Shown here: positions 18,666 through 26,272 of the stretch, in pieces
Layout: each line of letters opens with the position of its first letter
How positions within the stretch are numbered: position 1 is the stretch's first letter
Origin: Planctomycetia bacterium
GTDB taxonomy: Bacteria > Planctomycetota > Phycisphaerae > UBA1845 > UTPLA1
DNA length: 64,000 bases
Assembly (NCBI GenBank): GCA_015075745.1
Contig: JABTTW010000002.1
Location: 186,001 to 250,000, forward strand
Direction of reading: 5' to 3'
Notes under the pieces: model-generated
The model's input: the letters and a program-made list of their open reading frames with translations, nothing else
The model's database searches: none
What the model was told of the DNA's origin: nothing
Translations under genes and position numbers: made by a program

Positions 18666-18880
18666 TGCAAAATCGAAGGTGACATATAGTGACACACGCG
18701 ATTTTTTTCGTTTGCAACTCTTGTGGCGGGCATGTGTTGGGGCGGTTCGGGTTTTGGGTGGTTTTTGGCGGAAACGTCGAAAAATCGAAAAGTCGAAACG
18801 TCGAAATTGTGCGCGGCGGCAGGGTCGCGCGGGGGCAATCGATACGTGACCCCTCCCTGACAGTCGGGGCTCTGAATGGG
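18666..18880 (+). repeat. Dispersed repeat family A, copy A2
   Basis: The blocks run in order: AAGGTGACATATAGTGACAC, CAACTCTTGTGGCGGGCATG, TGTTGGGGCGGTTCGG, TTTTGGGTGGTTTTTGG, then a TCGAAA microrepeat and a GATACGTGAC tail. It is very similar to A3 over the central 50 bases. Confidence 0.8.
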
Positions 18881-18898
18881 GCGCGGCAATTCGATGTT

Positions 18899-19035
18899 TT
18901 GCAAGGTGACAATAGGCGAAAAAAGTTTGGGCGGACGCTTGTAAGTCGCGCGGCGGGCATGTGTTGGGGCGGTTCGGATTTTGGGTGGTTTTTGGTGAAA
19001 ACGCGCATGGTGAAACACAACCGGTGTATGCCCGA
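18899..19035 (+). repeat. Dispersed repeat family A, copy A3
   Basis: The blocks are CAAGGTGACAATAGGCGAAA, GGCGGGCATGTGTTGGGGCG, GTTCGGATTTTGGGTGG, TTTTTGGTGAAAAC and an ACAACCGGTGTATG tail. It lies in direct orientation just downstream of A2. Confidence 0.8.
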
Positions 19036-19117
19036 AGGGGCGCGGAAAGTTTCGGGAAAGTTCGTTTGTAAGTCTTTGAAAAACGGTTCGGGAAGGTGAC
19101 ACAGCGGGGCCGGGGGC

Positions 19118-19275
19118 TGAGGGTTTTGGTTGTACACAATGCGCGTCCTCGCGGGGCATGGACATTGATCTCCATGAATGAATCTTGCTCCACGTGCGCG
19201 CCATATTGCGGAGATTATTCGCAATTCACAGCGAACACGGGTCAGGCCGAGAGGATTATTCGTCGGGATGGGCGG
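19118..19275 (+). repeat. Dispersed repeat family B, copy B1
   Basis: The best conserved part is 19164-19275, containing ATATTGCGGAGATTATTCGC, AATTCACAGCGAACACGG and CGTCGGGATGGGCG. It aligns with 21151-21265 in the same orientation over about 110 bases. It ends 12 bases before the stop of the PEP-CTERM gene. Confidence 0.75.
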
Positions 19276-19287
19276 TGCGATATGCGG

Positions 19288-19995
19288 CTAGCGCAGGCGG
19301 CGGGAGCGCTTGGTGAGGAGCGGCAGCGCGAGCAGCAACGCGGCGGCGGGCTCGGGGATGGGCTTGATGGTGAAGTGGAATTCGCCGGACGCCTCGCCGA
19401 AAGTCCCGGGCGGCGTGGGGTCGAAGTTGCGTGTCGTGGCCGAGTAAAAGAGGAAATACTGCTGGTTGGCCATCAGCAGGCCTGTTCCGTTGGACGTCCA
19501 TGAGCCAAACGGCGAGCCGACGCCGACATTCCCGCCAGTGCGCGAGTCTCCGATGATGCCGATGTCGTGGTCGAGGTCGGATATCCCCCAGAAAAAGTGT
19601 GTGTTTCCAAGAACGGTGCTGGGCCACGCGTACTGCCAACTGCCCGTGAAGGTAACGATCGAGTCGACGGAAGGAGTGAAATACATGCGGCCGGAGGTGA
19701 TCGTCTCGCCATCAAGCTGCGCCAAGTGATGAGCCGTCGTGATGTCGAAATGAGCCTCGTCGAGAAGCCAGCCAATGTCGTAGGAGGCAGAAATATTGGA
19801 GTTTCGATAGCTCACCGAATGAGAATTCTGGAAGGGATTAACGACGGTAGAAAAATGGACTCCTTCCTGTCCAGCCAAATCGGAAATCCCGGCACCGATG
19901 GACCATGAGTCAACGATCAAATCGGCTTGCGCGGAAACGGAAAAGGGACTTAATGTAATTAAGACGAGCAGTGCCGGTTGAAGAATTTTTCGCAT
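19288..19995 (-). CDS. PEP-CTERM sorting-domain protein
   Basis: A 235-residue exported protein. The N-terminal signal peptide is MRKILQPALLVLITLSPFSV, ending SAQA. The C-terminus is a PEP-CTERM sorting signal: IPEP at the start, a hydrophobic stretch (AAALLLALPLL) and a basic end (TKRSRRLR). Exosortase-type enzymes recognise such tails during export to the outer surface or matrix; no exosortase gene is in this window. The middle is a beta-rich, Ser/Thr/Gly-rich region with no named domain. I chose the ATG at 19995, which starts directly with the signal peptide; an upstream codon at 20022 is possible. The gene lies between family B copies and is probably accessory. Confidence 0.8.
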   Translation of the reverse strand: MRKILQPALLVLITLSPFSVSAQADLIVDSWSIGAGISDLAGQEGVHFSTVVNPFQNSHSVSYRNSNISASYDIGWLLDEAHFDITTAHHLAQLDGETITSGRMYFTPSVDSIVTFTGSWQYAWPSTVLGNTHFFWGISDLDHDIGIIGDSRTGGNVGVGSPFGSWTSNGTGLLMANQQYFLFYSATTRNFDPTPPGTFGEASGEFHFTIKPIPEPAAALLLALPLLTKRSRRLR

Positions 19996-20164
19996 GGTTG
20001 TTCCGTGCTGAGGGCTCATCACTCGGTAGCAATTCTATTGCATAAGGCTGCGGGAGTTCAAGAAAGTGCGAAATAGTCCCTCAAACTTTTGCTTTATTCG
20101 GTCTCTCGGTGCATAGTTCTGTCACCGGAGAGATGGGCTACCTACCTTTGAAAGGAGTAATTTC

Positions 20165-21070
20165 ATGTCGAATCGAATCAATGGTTATTTACCTGTCGTC
20201 TGCATCTTGTTTCTGATTGTCGGGCAGATTGCCGAGGCAACAGTTCGCCGAGTCAAGACGGATGCAACCGGCACTCCGCATGATGGGTCCAGTTGGGATC
20301 AAGCGTATACCGATCTTCAGACCGCAATCGACGACTCGACGGATGACGATGAGGTTTGGGTCGCATCAATGTCTGGTACGCCGTACAAGCCCGGCATGGC
20401 GCGAACAAGCACGTTTACATTGAATAGCAATGTAGCTATTTACGGTGGATTCGTCGGCAATGAATCGACGCGGGACGCCAGAGATTTTGTGAACAACGAA
20501 ACCATTCTCAGCGGCGACATAGGTACGCCTAGTTTGGCGACTGACAACTGTTATCACGTTGTCACCGCCAGCGGAGTTGGCGACAGAACCCGCCTCGACG
20601 GCTTCACGATCCGCGACGGTTTTTCGGCGGGTTTCGGAGGCGGAACGGCTGGCGTCGATCGCAGTGGTGCGGGTATTTATATCTCGGGCGCGAATTCAAG
20701 TCCGCGCATTTTCAACTGCATTATTCGCGACAATGAATGCACCGCCGGAAACGGCCGAGGTGCAGGACTCTGGGCTCCGCTTTCGTCCTCTGCTCAGGGG
20801 ACGCTTGTCCTGAACAATTGCCAGTTCATCAATAATAAAGCCGGCACGCCGGGCGGCGGCGCGTTTATCAGCAACATGGCTGAAACGACCGTGACCGGGT
20901 GTCGCTTTGAAGATAATCAGTCGACGCTTGAAACTGGCGGCGACAATCACGGCGGAGGCATGTACATCAGCGGAAGCGTGACGATGCTGGTTCCCACGCC
21001 TGCCGTGACGCTGATCGACTGCGTATTCGAGGGTAACAAGACGGCTCGCGGCTCAGGCGGTAGGCTTTAG
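20165..21070 (+). CDS. Beta-helix surface protein, probably truncated at the 3' end
   Basis: A 301-residue exported protein starting with AAGGAG 7 bases before the ATG and a signal peptide (MSNRINGYLPVVCILFLIVG). The mature region begins with the common VRRVKTDATG...DGSSWDQAYTDLQTAI segment of right-handed parallel beta-helix proteins. Repeated strands follow, such as RIFNCIIRDNEC, LVLNNCQFINNKA, TVTGCRFEDNQS and TLIDCVFEGNK. Relatives continue with more coils and often a C-terminal sorting signal. Here the frame stops at GSGGRL, in mid-helix, at a short low-complexity stretch (TAGGCTTTAGGCTGTAGG) that opens the repeat region. I read it as a 3'-truncated gene; whether it is still expressed is unknown. 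Confidence 0.65.
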   Translation: MSNRINGYLPVVCILFLIVGQIAEATVRRVKTDATGTPHDGSSWDQAYTDLQTAIDDSTDDDEVWVASMSGTPYKPGMARTSTFTLNSNVAIYGGFVGNESTRDARDFVNNETILSGDIGTPSLATDNCYHVVTASGVGDRTRLDGFTIRDGFSAGFGGGTAGVDRSGAGIYISGANSSPRIFNCIIRDNECTAGNGRGAGLWAPLSSSAQGTLVLNNCQFINNKAGTPGGGAFISNMAETTVTGCRFEDNQSTLETGGDNHGGGMYISGSVTMLVPTPAVTLIDCVFEGNKTARGSGGRL

Positions 21071-21099
21071 GCTGTAGGTTTGGGGACTGAGCCTTGCGG

Positions 21100-21265
21100 T
21101 TGGGATTGTCGGTACCGGTGACATCGGGCGCTACCTCACGGGGCGTGGGTGGATTGATCCCCATCAGCGAATCCTTGCTCCCCGTGCGCGCCTTATTGCG
21201 GAGATTATTCGCAATTCACGGCGAACACGGATCGGGCCGAGAGGTTTTTTTCGTCGGGATGGGCG
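21100..21265 (+). repeat. Dispersed repeat family B, copy B2
   Basis: It contains TTATTGCGGAGATTATTCGC, AATTCACGGCGAACACGG and CGTCGGGATGGGCG. It is in the same orientation as B1 (19118-19275). The two copies enclose the PEP-CTERM and beta-helix genes. Confidence 0.75.
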
Positions 21266-21318
21266 CACTCTATCTGGGCATTCGCCCTGTAGTGGATCGA
21301 AATGATGGCGCTTGTATT

Positions 21319-21524
21319 CGCCCGGCAGGGCGCACGATGGTTGCCAGTGATTTCAATCACTGGACCCTGGCGCCCCAAGTCTTTCCCGTCCGGAGGACGG
21401 ACGAACCTGGATGACCAGCCCTCGTCCACCCTGCCGGGCGGTAGGAAAAAAAGAAGGGTGTGGTTGGGCTCGCTAACCAGTGGCTCGAAGCCCACTGGCA
21501 ACCATCGTTGGCCCTCCGGGCCGG
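21319..21524. repeat. Inverted repeat with nested palindromes
   Basis: The left arm is 21319-21363 and the right arm is 21477-21524. Both read (one inverted) ACGATGGTTGCCAGTG followed by a palindrome. The left palindrome CCAGTGATTTCAATCACTGG (21344-21363) is perfect; the right one, CCAGTGGCTCGAAGCCCACT at 21477, is nearly so. About 110 bases lie between the arms. Confidence 0.75.
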
Positions 21525-21690
21525 GGTTGTGCCCGGCGCCGGCGCAGTTGGAAAACACGCTCGGTTCGGGCGCTTCTGATCAATGCACTTGGTGCGGACT
21601 CTTGTGAACATCGCGCTCGGCGCGGATGACCTCAGGGACATTCTACTTTTATTGACTCTCATGCCGTTCCTCGAAACCCGTCCTTATCAG

Positions 21691-21930
21691 GCCGTTTCAA
21701 CGGCCTTTCCCGAAGGGCCATTAGGCCGGGGCTTGAGCCCCGGTCGACCGAGCCCGACGCCATTGGTCTGCCCCCGCTCTCCCACCCCCCGCCGATGCCG
21801 CGCTCATGATGTTTCGAGGATTAACGAAGTGCGGCACCGGCGGGGGGTGGGAGAGTGTTTCCCTCGCAATCGAGCCCGGCCCTAAAGGACCGGTCTAAGA
21901 GCCCTTCGGGAAAGCCCCGTGAACGGGGCT
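21691..21930. repeat. Concentric inverted repeat element, about 240 bp
   Basis: The outer arms 21702-21729 and 21890-21916 share TTTCCCGAAGGGC and TTAG.CCGG in inverse orientation. The inner arms 21777-21805 and 21826-21855 share an exact 18-base CTCTCCCACCCCCCGCCG in inverse orientation. Each arm also has its own perfect palindrome: GCCGTTTCAACGGC (21691), CCGGGGCTTGAGCCCCGG (21726) and AGCCCCGTGAACGGGGCT (21913). Confidence 0.8.
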
Positions 21931-22075
21931 CAATACGCACCCGCAGGACCGATCCGAACTTCTCCCAGATCGCTGCAAACCAACTCAAAAGGCGCGAACG
22001 ACGAGCAAGTGTAGACATGCGGGAGGCGATACCGTCATGGTTGGCACGCAGACAACAAATCCACGAAATTCAGAT

Positions 22076-22270
22076 TCCGGTTTTCACGCGCACTTTCAAA
22101 AAAACCACCTAAAAGTCGTACCGCCCCAACTCGCGACCGCCACATGCGTTGGCACAATTTCCGCGAGGCTTGTGTCACCTTATGTCACCTTGAGTTTGGA
22201 GGCGTTTTGTACGCGAATGGGAGCCGCTGGTGGATGTGGAGCCGCCCGGACTGAAGTCCGGGGCTCTTCG
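22076..22270 (-). repeat. Dispersed repeat family A, copy A4 (inverted)
   Basis: Read on the minus strand from 22270: CGAAGAGCCCCGG head with the perfect palindrome CCCGGACTTCAGTCCGGG (22245-22262), then AAGGTGACATAAGGTGACAC, ATGTGGCGG, GTTGGGGCGG and a TAGGTGGTTTTTTTG block. It is the most complete copy. Confidence 0.8.
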
Positions 22271-22393
22271 TTAAGGACTCTTCGAAAAACGAGGCGAGTT
22301 CATCGCGAAATGCACCGCGGGCGCGCGGAGGTTCCCGTCGCAAACGTCGGATGCTCAACTGAAAAAATGGCGAATTGTGAAAAAACCGCGCCG

Positions 22394-23167
22394 CTACCAG
22401 CCGACCATGTTGTAGCCGGCGTCCACGTAGTGGATCTCGCCGGTCACGCCGCTGGACAGGTCGCTGACCAGATAGAGGCCGGACTTGCCGACTTCCTCCG
22501 ACTCGATATTCCGCCGCAACGGGCTCTTGGTCGGGTAGTGGTCGAGGATCTTGTCGAAGCCGCCGATGCCGGCCGAGCTGAGCGTCCGGCAGGGGCCGGC
22601 GCTGATCGCGTTGACGCGCACGCGGCGAAGGTCGCCGAGGTCGGCCGAGAGATAGCGAACCGTGCTCTCCAGCGCGGCCTTGCAGACGCCCATGACATTG
22701 TAACCGGGGATAAACTTGACCGAGCCGAGGTAGCTGAGCGTGAGGACCGATGCGCCCTCGCGGAACATGTGGAACGCCTTCTGACAGGCGGAGATCAGCG
22801 AGTAGCAACTGATGTCCATGGCCTGCTTGAAATCCTCCCGGCGGGTTTCCCAGAACCGGTTGGTGAGGCAGTCGCGATTGGCGAAGGCGACGGCGTGGAC
22901 CAGGAAGTCGATCTGGTCGTAGCTGTCGCGGACCTTGTTGAAGAAAGTCTCGACGTCCTCATCGGAGCTGACGTCACAGGGAAGGACGAGCTTGGCCCCG
23001 ATGGGGTCGGTCAGCTTCTTGACCCGCCGCTCCATCTTCTCGCCCGGCAGATGGTTGAACGCGATCTCCGCGCCTTCCTTGTGGAGGTATGATGCGATGT
23101 ACCAGGCCAGGCTGTGATCATTGGCCACGCCCAGCACGACGCCCCGCTTGCCCGACATCAATCCCAT
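22394..23167 (-). CDS. fabI: Enoyl-[acyl-carrier-protein] reductase FabI
   Basis: FabI reduces the enoyl-ACP double bond in the last step of each fatty-acid elongation cycle, using NADH. The product is 257 residues. The N-terminal Rossmann motif is of the FabI type (KRGVVLGVANDHSLAW). The catalytic Tyr and Lys fall in YNVMGVCK at residues 156 and 163, the same numbers as in E. coli FabI. The C-terminus (GLYLVSDLSSGVTGEIHYVD) is also characteristic. The start at 23167 is chosen because GGAGA lies 9 bases upstream; an ATG at 23158 is the alternative. The gene sits next to the repeat-rich region but its composition is normal. It is divergent from the core-sugar operon. Confidence 0.95.
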   Translation of the reverse strand: MGLMSGKRGVVLGVANDHSLAWYIASYLHKEGAEIAFNHLPGEKMERRVKKLTDPIGAKLVLPCDVSSDEDVETFFNKVRDSYDQIDFLVHAVAFANRDCLTNRFWETRREDFKQAMDISCYSLISACQKAFHMFREGASVLTLSYLGSVKFIPGYNVMGVCKAALESTVRYLSADLGDLRRVRVNAISAGPCRTLSSAGIGGFDKILDHYPTKSPLRRNIESEEVGKSGLYLVSDLSSGVTGEIHYVDAGYNMVGW

Positions 23168-23378
23168 TTCAAGCCATCTCCTGGAGCCCGACCAACCGTT
23201 CTTCAACCGTCCAGCCCGGCGTGGATACCGAAGCGTAAGTTGAATTACTGTAAGGAGATTCCTGGGGGTTGTCCAGTAAAGCGGGTGGGCGGCCAGTTGG
23301 AGCGGAGGCCCGGCCGGTTAGCGCAAGGTGAAGCTAACGCTATACTTGTGCCGCCAACAGACGGAAGGCCCCTGCTTG

Positions 23379-24467
23379 ATGACGCCCCGCTCGATACTCA
23401 TCTCGGTACCCAACTGGGTCGGTGACGTGGTGATGGCCACGGCGGCGATGAATGCCATACGGCGGGCATTTCCCCAGGCCCGAATCGTGCACCTGATGCG
23501 GCGCTACGTCGTGGACGTGCTGGCCCACAGCGGTCTGGCCGACGAGAACGTGTACTGGCCGGACACGCAGTCGGAGGGCGGCTATCTGGCGCTGCTGCGG
23601 CGGCTGCGGGCTGACCGCTTCGACCTGGCAGCTCTGTTCACCAATTCGTTTCGATCGGCGGCGCTGGCGTGGATGACCGGGGCGCGGCGGCGCGTCGGAT
23701 ATGCCCGCGATGGCCGGGGCTCGCTGCTCACAGATGGCTTGAAGCCGGTCAAGCAGAATGGGGCTTACACGCCGGTGCCGGCGCTCGACTACTACAACGA
23801 GATCGCGCGGCACCTGGGCTGCGGGGAGCCCGGCGATCGGCTGGTGCTGGCGACGGGGTCGGAGGATGAGGCGGCGGTGGATCGGCGCATCGGTCCGGCG
23901 AATGCTGAGACGCCACTGGTGGTGCTGAATCCCGGGGCGAATTATGGTTCGGCAAAGTGCTGGCCCGCGGAGAAGTATGCGGCGCTGGCCGCGATGATGA
24001 CGCAGCGATATGGGGCGCGAGTGGTGGCATCGCTGGCGCCGAAGGAGAAGGAGATCGCCGATCGGCTGGCGGCGGCGGCGACGAGCCCTATTGATATTTT
24101 CGTGGAGCCGCCCTTGGGACTCGGGCCGCTTAAGGCGCTGGTGAAGCGGGCGAGCCTTCTGGTGACGAACGATACGGGTCCGCGACACTTCGCGGCGGCG
24201 TTTGACGTGCCGGTGGTGACGGTGTTTGGCTCGAGCGATCCGGCGTGGACGGAGACGCGTCACGCCGGGGAGCGGATCGCGAAGCTGAGTCTCGAGTGTC
24301 AGCCGTGCATGGAGCGCGTCTGCCCGCTGAAGCATCACAAGTGCATGGTGGACCTGTCGGCCGATCAGGTTTTCGCGGAGGTGGAGCGGCTTTGGGCGGC
24401 GCGCATCGGGCCGGCGCGAGACAAGGCGAGTAGTGCCCGCGAGTCGGTCACGAGGGCGCAGCGATGA
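23379..24467 (+). CDS. Glycosyltransferase family 9, heptosyltransferase II-like
   Basis: A 362-residue ADP-heptose:LPS heptosyltransferase-like enzyme (WaaF/GT9 family), which transfers heptose to the inner core of lipopolysaccharide in the cytoplasm. The N-terminus has the family's ILISVPNWVGDVVMATAAMN motif. The C-terminal nucleotide-sugar domain has VVLNPGANYGSAKCWPAEKY and VTNDTGPRHFAAAFDVPVVT. The ATG at 23379 is chosen because GGAAGG lies about 10 bases upstream and the motif follows directly; the earlier ATG at 23328 is not supported. It is the first gene of a packed operon running to plsY and overlaps the next start by 4 bases (ATGA). Confidence 0.88.
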   Translation: MTPRSILISVPNWVGDVVMATAAMNAIRRAFPQARIVHLMRRYVVDVLAHSGLADENVYWPDTQSEGGYLALLRRLRADRFDLAALFTNSFRSAALAWMTGARRRVGYARDGRGSLLTDGLKPVKQNGAYTPVPALDYYNEIARHLGCGEPGDRLVLATGSEDEAAVDRRIGPANAETPLVVLNPGANYGSAKCWPAEKYAALAAMMTQRYGARVVASLAPKEKEIADRLAAAATSPIDIFVEPPLGLGPLKALVKRASLLVTNDTGPRHFAAAFDVPVVTVFGSSDPAWTETRHAGERIAKLSLECQPCMERVCPLKHHKCMVDLSADQVFAEVERLWAARIGPARDKASSARESVTRAQR

Positions 24468-25339
24468 TGACGGGCGACTTCATGTTTGCAGACCCGCCCT
24501 TTCGGGGGCTGCTTCGGGACGTGAAGCTCGACAGCGTTGAGGCGGTGCTGCGCTGCCGGGGCGATCACCTTGCGGCGTGGAGCCGTACGAGCGACACCAT
24601 TCGTTTTGCGATCAAGGAGGCTGACACGACGGTCTTCGTCAAGCGCTATCACTATCCGCGCTGGCGGCAGCGCATTCGCGGCATGTTGAGAGGGACATTC
24701 TTCAAGCAGTCGCGGGCGCGCAGCGAGTTCAAGGCGCTGGCCGCGATGCGCCGGCTGGGGATCAACGCCGTACGGCCGATTGCCTTTGGGGAGCGCCGGA
24801 TTCTGCATTTTGTGCGGAGCTGCTTTCTCATTACGGAGAGCGTGCCGGACGCGATGTCACTGGTGGCGTTCATTCAGGCGTTCGGCGAGCGGTCGGCGTC
24901 GCCACATGCCCGGCGGGCGCGGATTGAGATTCTGACATCGCTGGCCCGGCAGGTGCGGCACATGCACGAGATGGGCTTCGTTCATCGCGATCTGTTCTGG
25001 CGGAATGTGCTGATTCGCCCGATCCCCAGCGATCGGTTTGAGTTTTATTTTCTGGACGCGTCGGTCGGTAAGCGGATTCGCATCGCTCATCGGCGGCAGG
25101 AGAGCATCGTTCACGACATCGCCGCGCTGGGTGTGTTGGCGCCGGACTTTTGCAGCAAGTCGGACCAGTTGCGGTTTTTACTTGAGTATCTGGACACCAA
25201 GTCGCTGCGGCCGCAGGACCGAAACTGGCTTCGCCGGGTGCAGACGCGATCCAGTACATTTCGCGATTCAGAGCTCTTGCGGCTGGAGCGAGGTTCGGTT
25301 TTCGATCCGCCGATCCGTTCGGTCGCACGGACGACGTAG
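24464..25339 (+). CDS. WaaP/InaA-family sugar kinase (core-oligosaccharide kinase-like)
   Basis: A 291-residue protein with the atypical protein-kinase fold of lipopolysaccharide core kinases (WaaP/InaA/KdkA group), which phosphorylate heptose or Kdo with ATP. The nucleotide-binding Lys is in TVFVKRYHYP, the catalytic loop is VHRDLFWRNVL, and the metal-binding Asp is in FYFLDASVG. All three are present, so activity is likely. ATGA overlap with the heptosyltransferase indicates translational coupling and supports a sugar-core substrate. I cannot tell heptose from Kdo kinase by sequence reading alone. Confidence 0.8.
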   Translation: MMTGDFMFADPPFRGLLRDVKLDSVEAVLRCRGDHLAAWSRTSDTIRFAIKEADTTVFVKRYHYPRWRQRIRGMLRGTFFKQSRARSEFKALAAMRRLGINAVRPIAFGERRILHFVRSCFLITESVPDAMSLVAFIQAFGERSASPHARRARIEILTSLARQVRHMHEMGFVHRDLFWRNVLIRPIPSDRFEFYFLDASVGKRIRIAHRRQESIVHDIAALGVLAPDFCSKSDQLRFLLEYLDTKSLRPQDRNWLRRVQTRSSTFRDSELLRLERGSVFDPPIRSVARTT

Positions 25340-25411
25340 CCCGGACTCGCGTGGATGGCCGAATCGCAGGAGCCGCGACAAACTCATCGAGAGAAACGCT
25401 CCCGTTAGCCT

Positions 25412-26272
25412 ATGGAATCAAGTGTCACCTCAGCCAACTTCATGCCACGTCGGTACATCCAGCGGGAAGGGCGCGGCGCGCGGGTCGAATTTTCGAGTGC
25501 CGGTGCGGCGGCGGATCTGAAGGCCTGCGGGTTTGTCACGTATGACGACTTCGTGAATTGTCGGCTGGGGGAGCAGGTCCATTCGTCTTCACTGACGACG
25601 ACGCGAAGGCTGAGTCTCGGCGGCCCGCTCAAGGGGACGGTTCATTACCTGAAATGCTATCGATTTGAGTCACGGCCGTGGCGGGTGCGACTGGGACGGG
25701 CCAAGCCGGCGATTGAGGCGGCGAATGATGCGATCCTGCGACGCATCGGAGTGGCGGTTCCCGAGGTGACGGTTTTTGGTTCGCGGCGACGGTTTGGCGT
25801 GCTTGTGGACGGATTTATTCTGACTGTGTCGGTGCCGAAGGTCGTGCACCTCGAAGATTATGTTCGCAGCCATCGACCGAAGGGCCGCGGCGCGCGATTT
25901 GATTCGCGCTGCCGAAGGGTGATGCTCGATCTGGCGGCGACTGTTGCCCGGATGCACGCGGCGGGTTTTTATCATATAGACCTTCAATGGCGCAATATCG
26001 TGCTGAGCGAGGTGAATCCGGAGCGGCCTGAGGTGTATCTGATGGACTCGGTTCGCGGAGGCATTCGACGGTGGTCGCTGATGCGGCGGCACGGGATGAT
26101 CCGCGACCTTGCGGGGCTGCATAAGGACGCGCGGCAATTTTTGAGCGCGACGGATCAATTGTTCTGGCTTCGCTCGTACTTCGGCGTCGATCGGTTGACG
26201 GAATCCCACCACGCCCTGATCCGCACGATTCTGCGCGACCGCGAGATCAAGAGCCCGAGGAATGACGGATGA
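25412..26272 (+). CDS. WaaP/InaA-family kinase, second copy
   Basis: A 286-residue paralogue of the preceding kinase. The Lys lies in VHYLKCYRF, the catalytic loop is YHIDLQWRNIVL (HID in place of HRD) and the metal-binding Asp is in VYLMDSVRGG. The His-x-Asp pattern is kept, so the enzyme may be active although the Arg is lost. It begins 72 bases after the first kinase and overlaps the next gene by ATGA. The start at 25412 has no clear ribosome-binding site, and an ATG at 25442 is an alternative. It is presumed to phosphorylate a different core position. Confidence 0.75.
   Translation: MESSVTSANFMPRRYIQREGRGARVEFSSAGAAADLKACGFVTYDDFVNCRLGEQVHSSSLTTTRRLSLGGPLKGTVHYLKCYRFESRPWRVRLGRAKPAIEAANDAILRRIGVAVPEVTVFGSRRRFGVLVDGFILTVSVPKVVHLEDYVRSHRPKGRGARFDSRCRRVMLDLAATVARMHAAGFYHIDLQWRNIVLSEVNPERPEVYLMDSVRGGIRRWSLMRRHGMIRDLAGLHKDARQFLSATDQLFWLRSYFGVDRLTESHHALIRTILRDREIKSPRNDG

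Larger units (their letters stand above)
18454..19287. other. Repeat-rich non-coding region
   Basis: About 830 bases with no credible gene. It holds a family A head module (18494-18600), copies A2 and A3, a further GGTGACACAGCGG remnant near 19094, and family B copy B1. Between 18776 and 18812 there are four tandem TCGAAA units inside the tail of A2. Long open frames here on the minus strand run through the repeats and look spurious. Confidence 0.7.
21071..22393. other. Palindrome- and repeat-rich non-coding region
   Basis: About 1.3 kb without a credible gene. It holds family B copy B2, a large inverted repeat at 21319-21524, a concentric inverted repeat at 21691-21930, and family A copy A4 in inverse orientation. 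Several short palindromes share a TTC or TGA-type loop. Open frames that cross this region follow the repeats, not a protein. Confidence 0.7.

Noticed and set aside
18494..19035. Possible CRISPR array
   Set aside because: The repeats are long, unequal and irregularly spaced, one copy is inverted far away, and no cas genes are present.
17449..19224. 591-residue open frame on the minus strand
   Set aside because: It runs through the lipoprotein and CDGSH genes and the family A repeats, and its residues mirror the repeat (CPPQEL, HMPA patterns). It is not a protein gene.
20085..20125. TTGCTT-17-CATAGT as a promoter for the beta-helix gene
   Set aside because: Only three of six and four of six positions match the consensus; too weak to list.
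22037..23092. 351-residue open frame on the plus strand
   Set aside because: Starts inside repeat A4 and continues antisense to fabI. No independent support.
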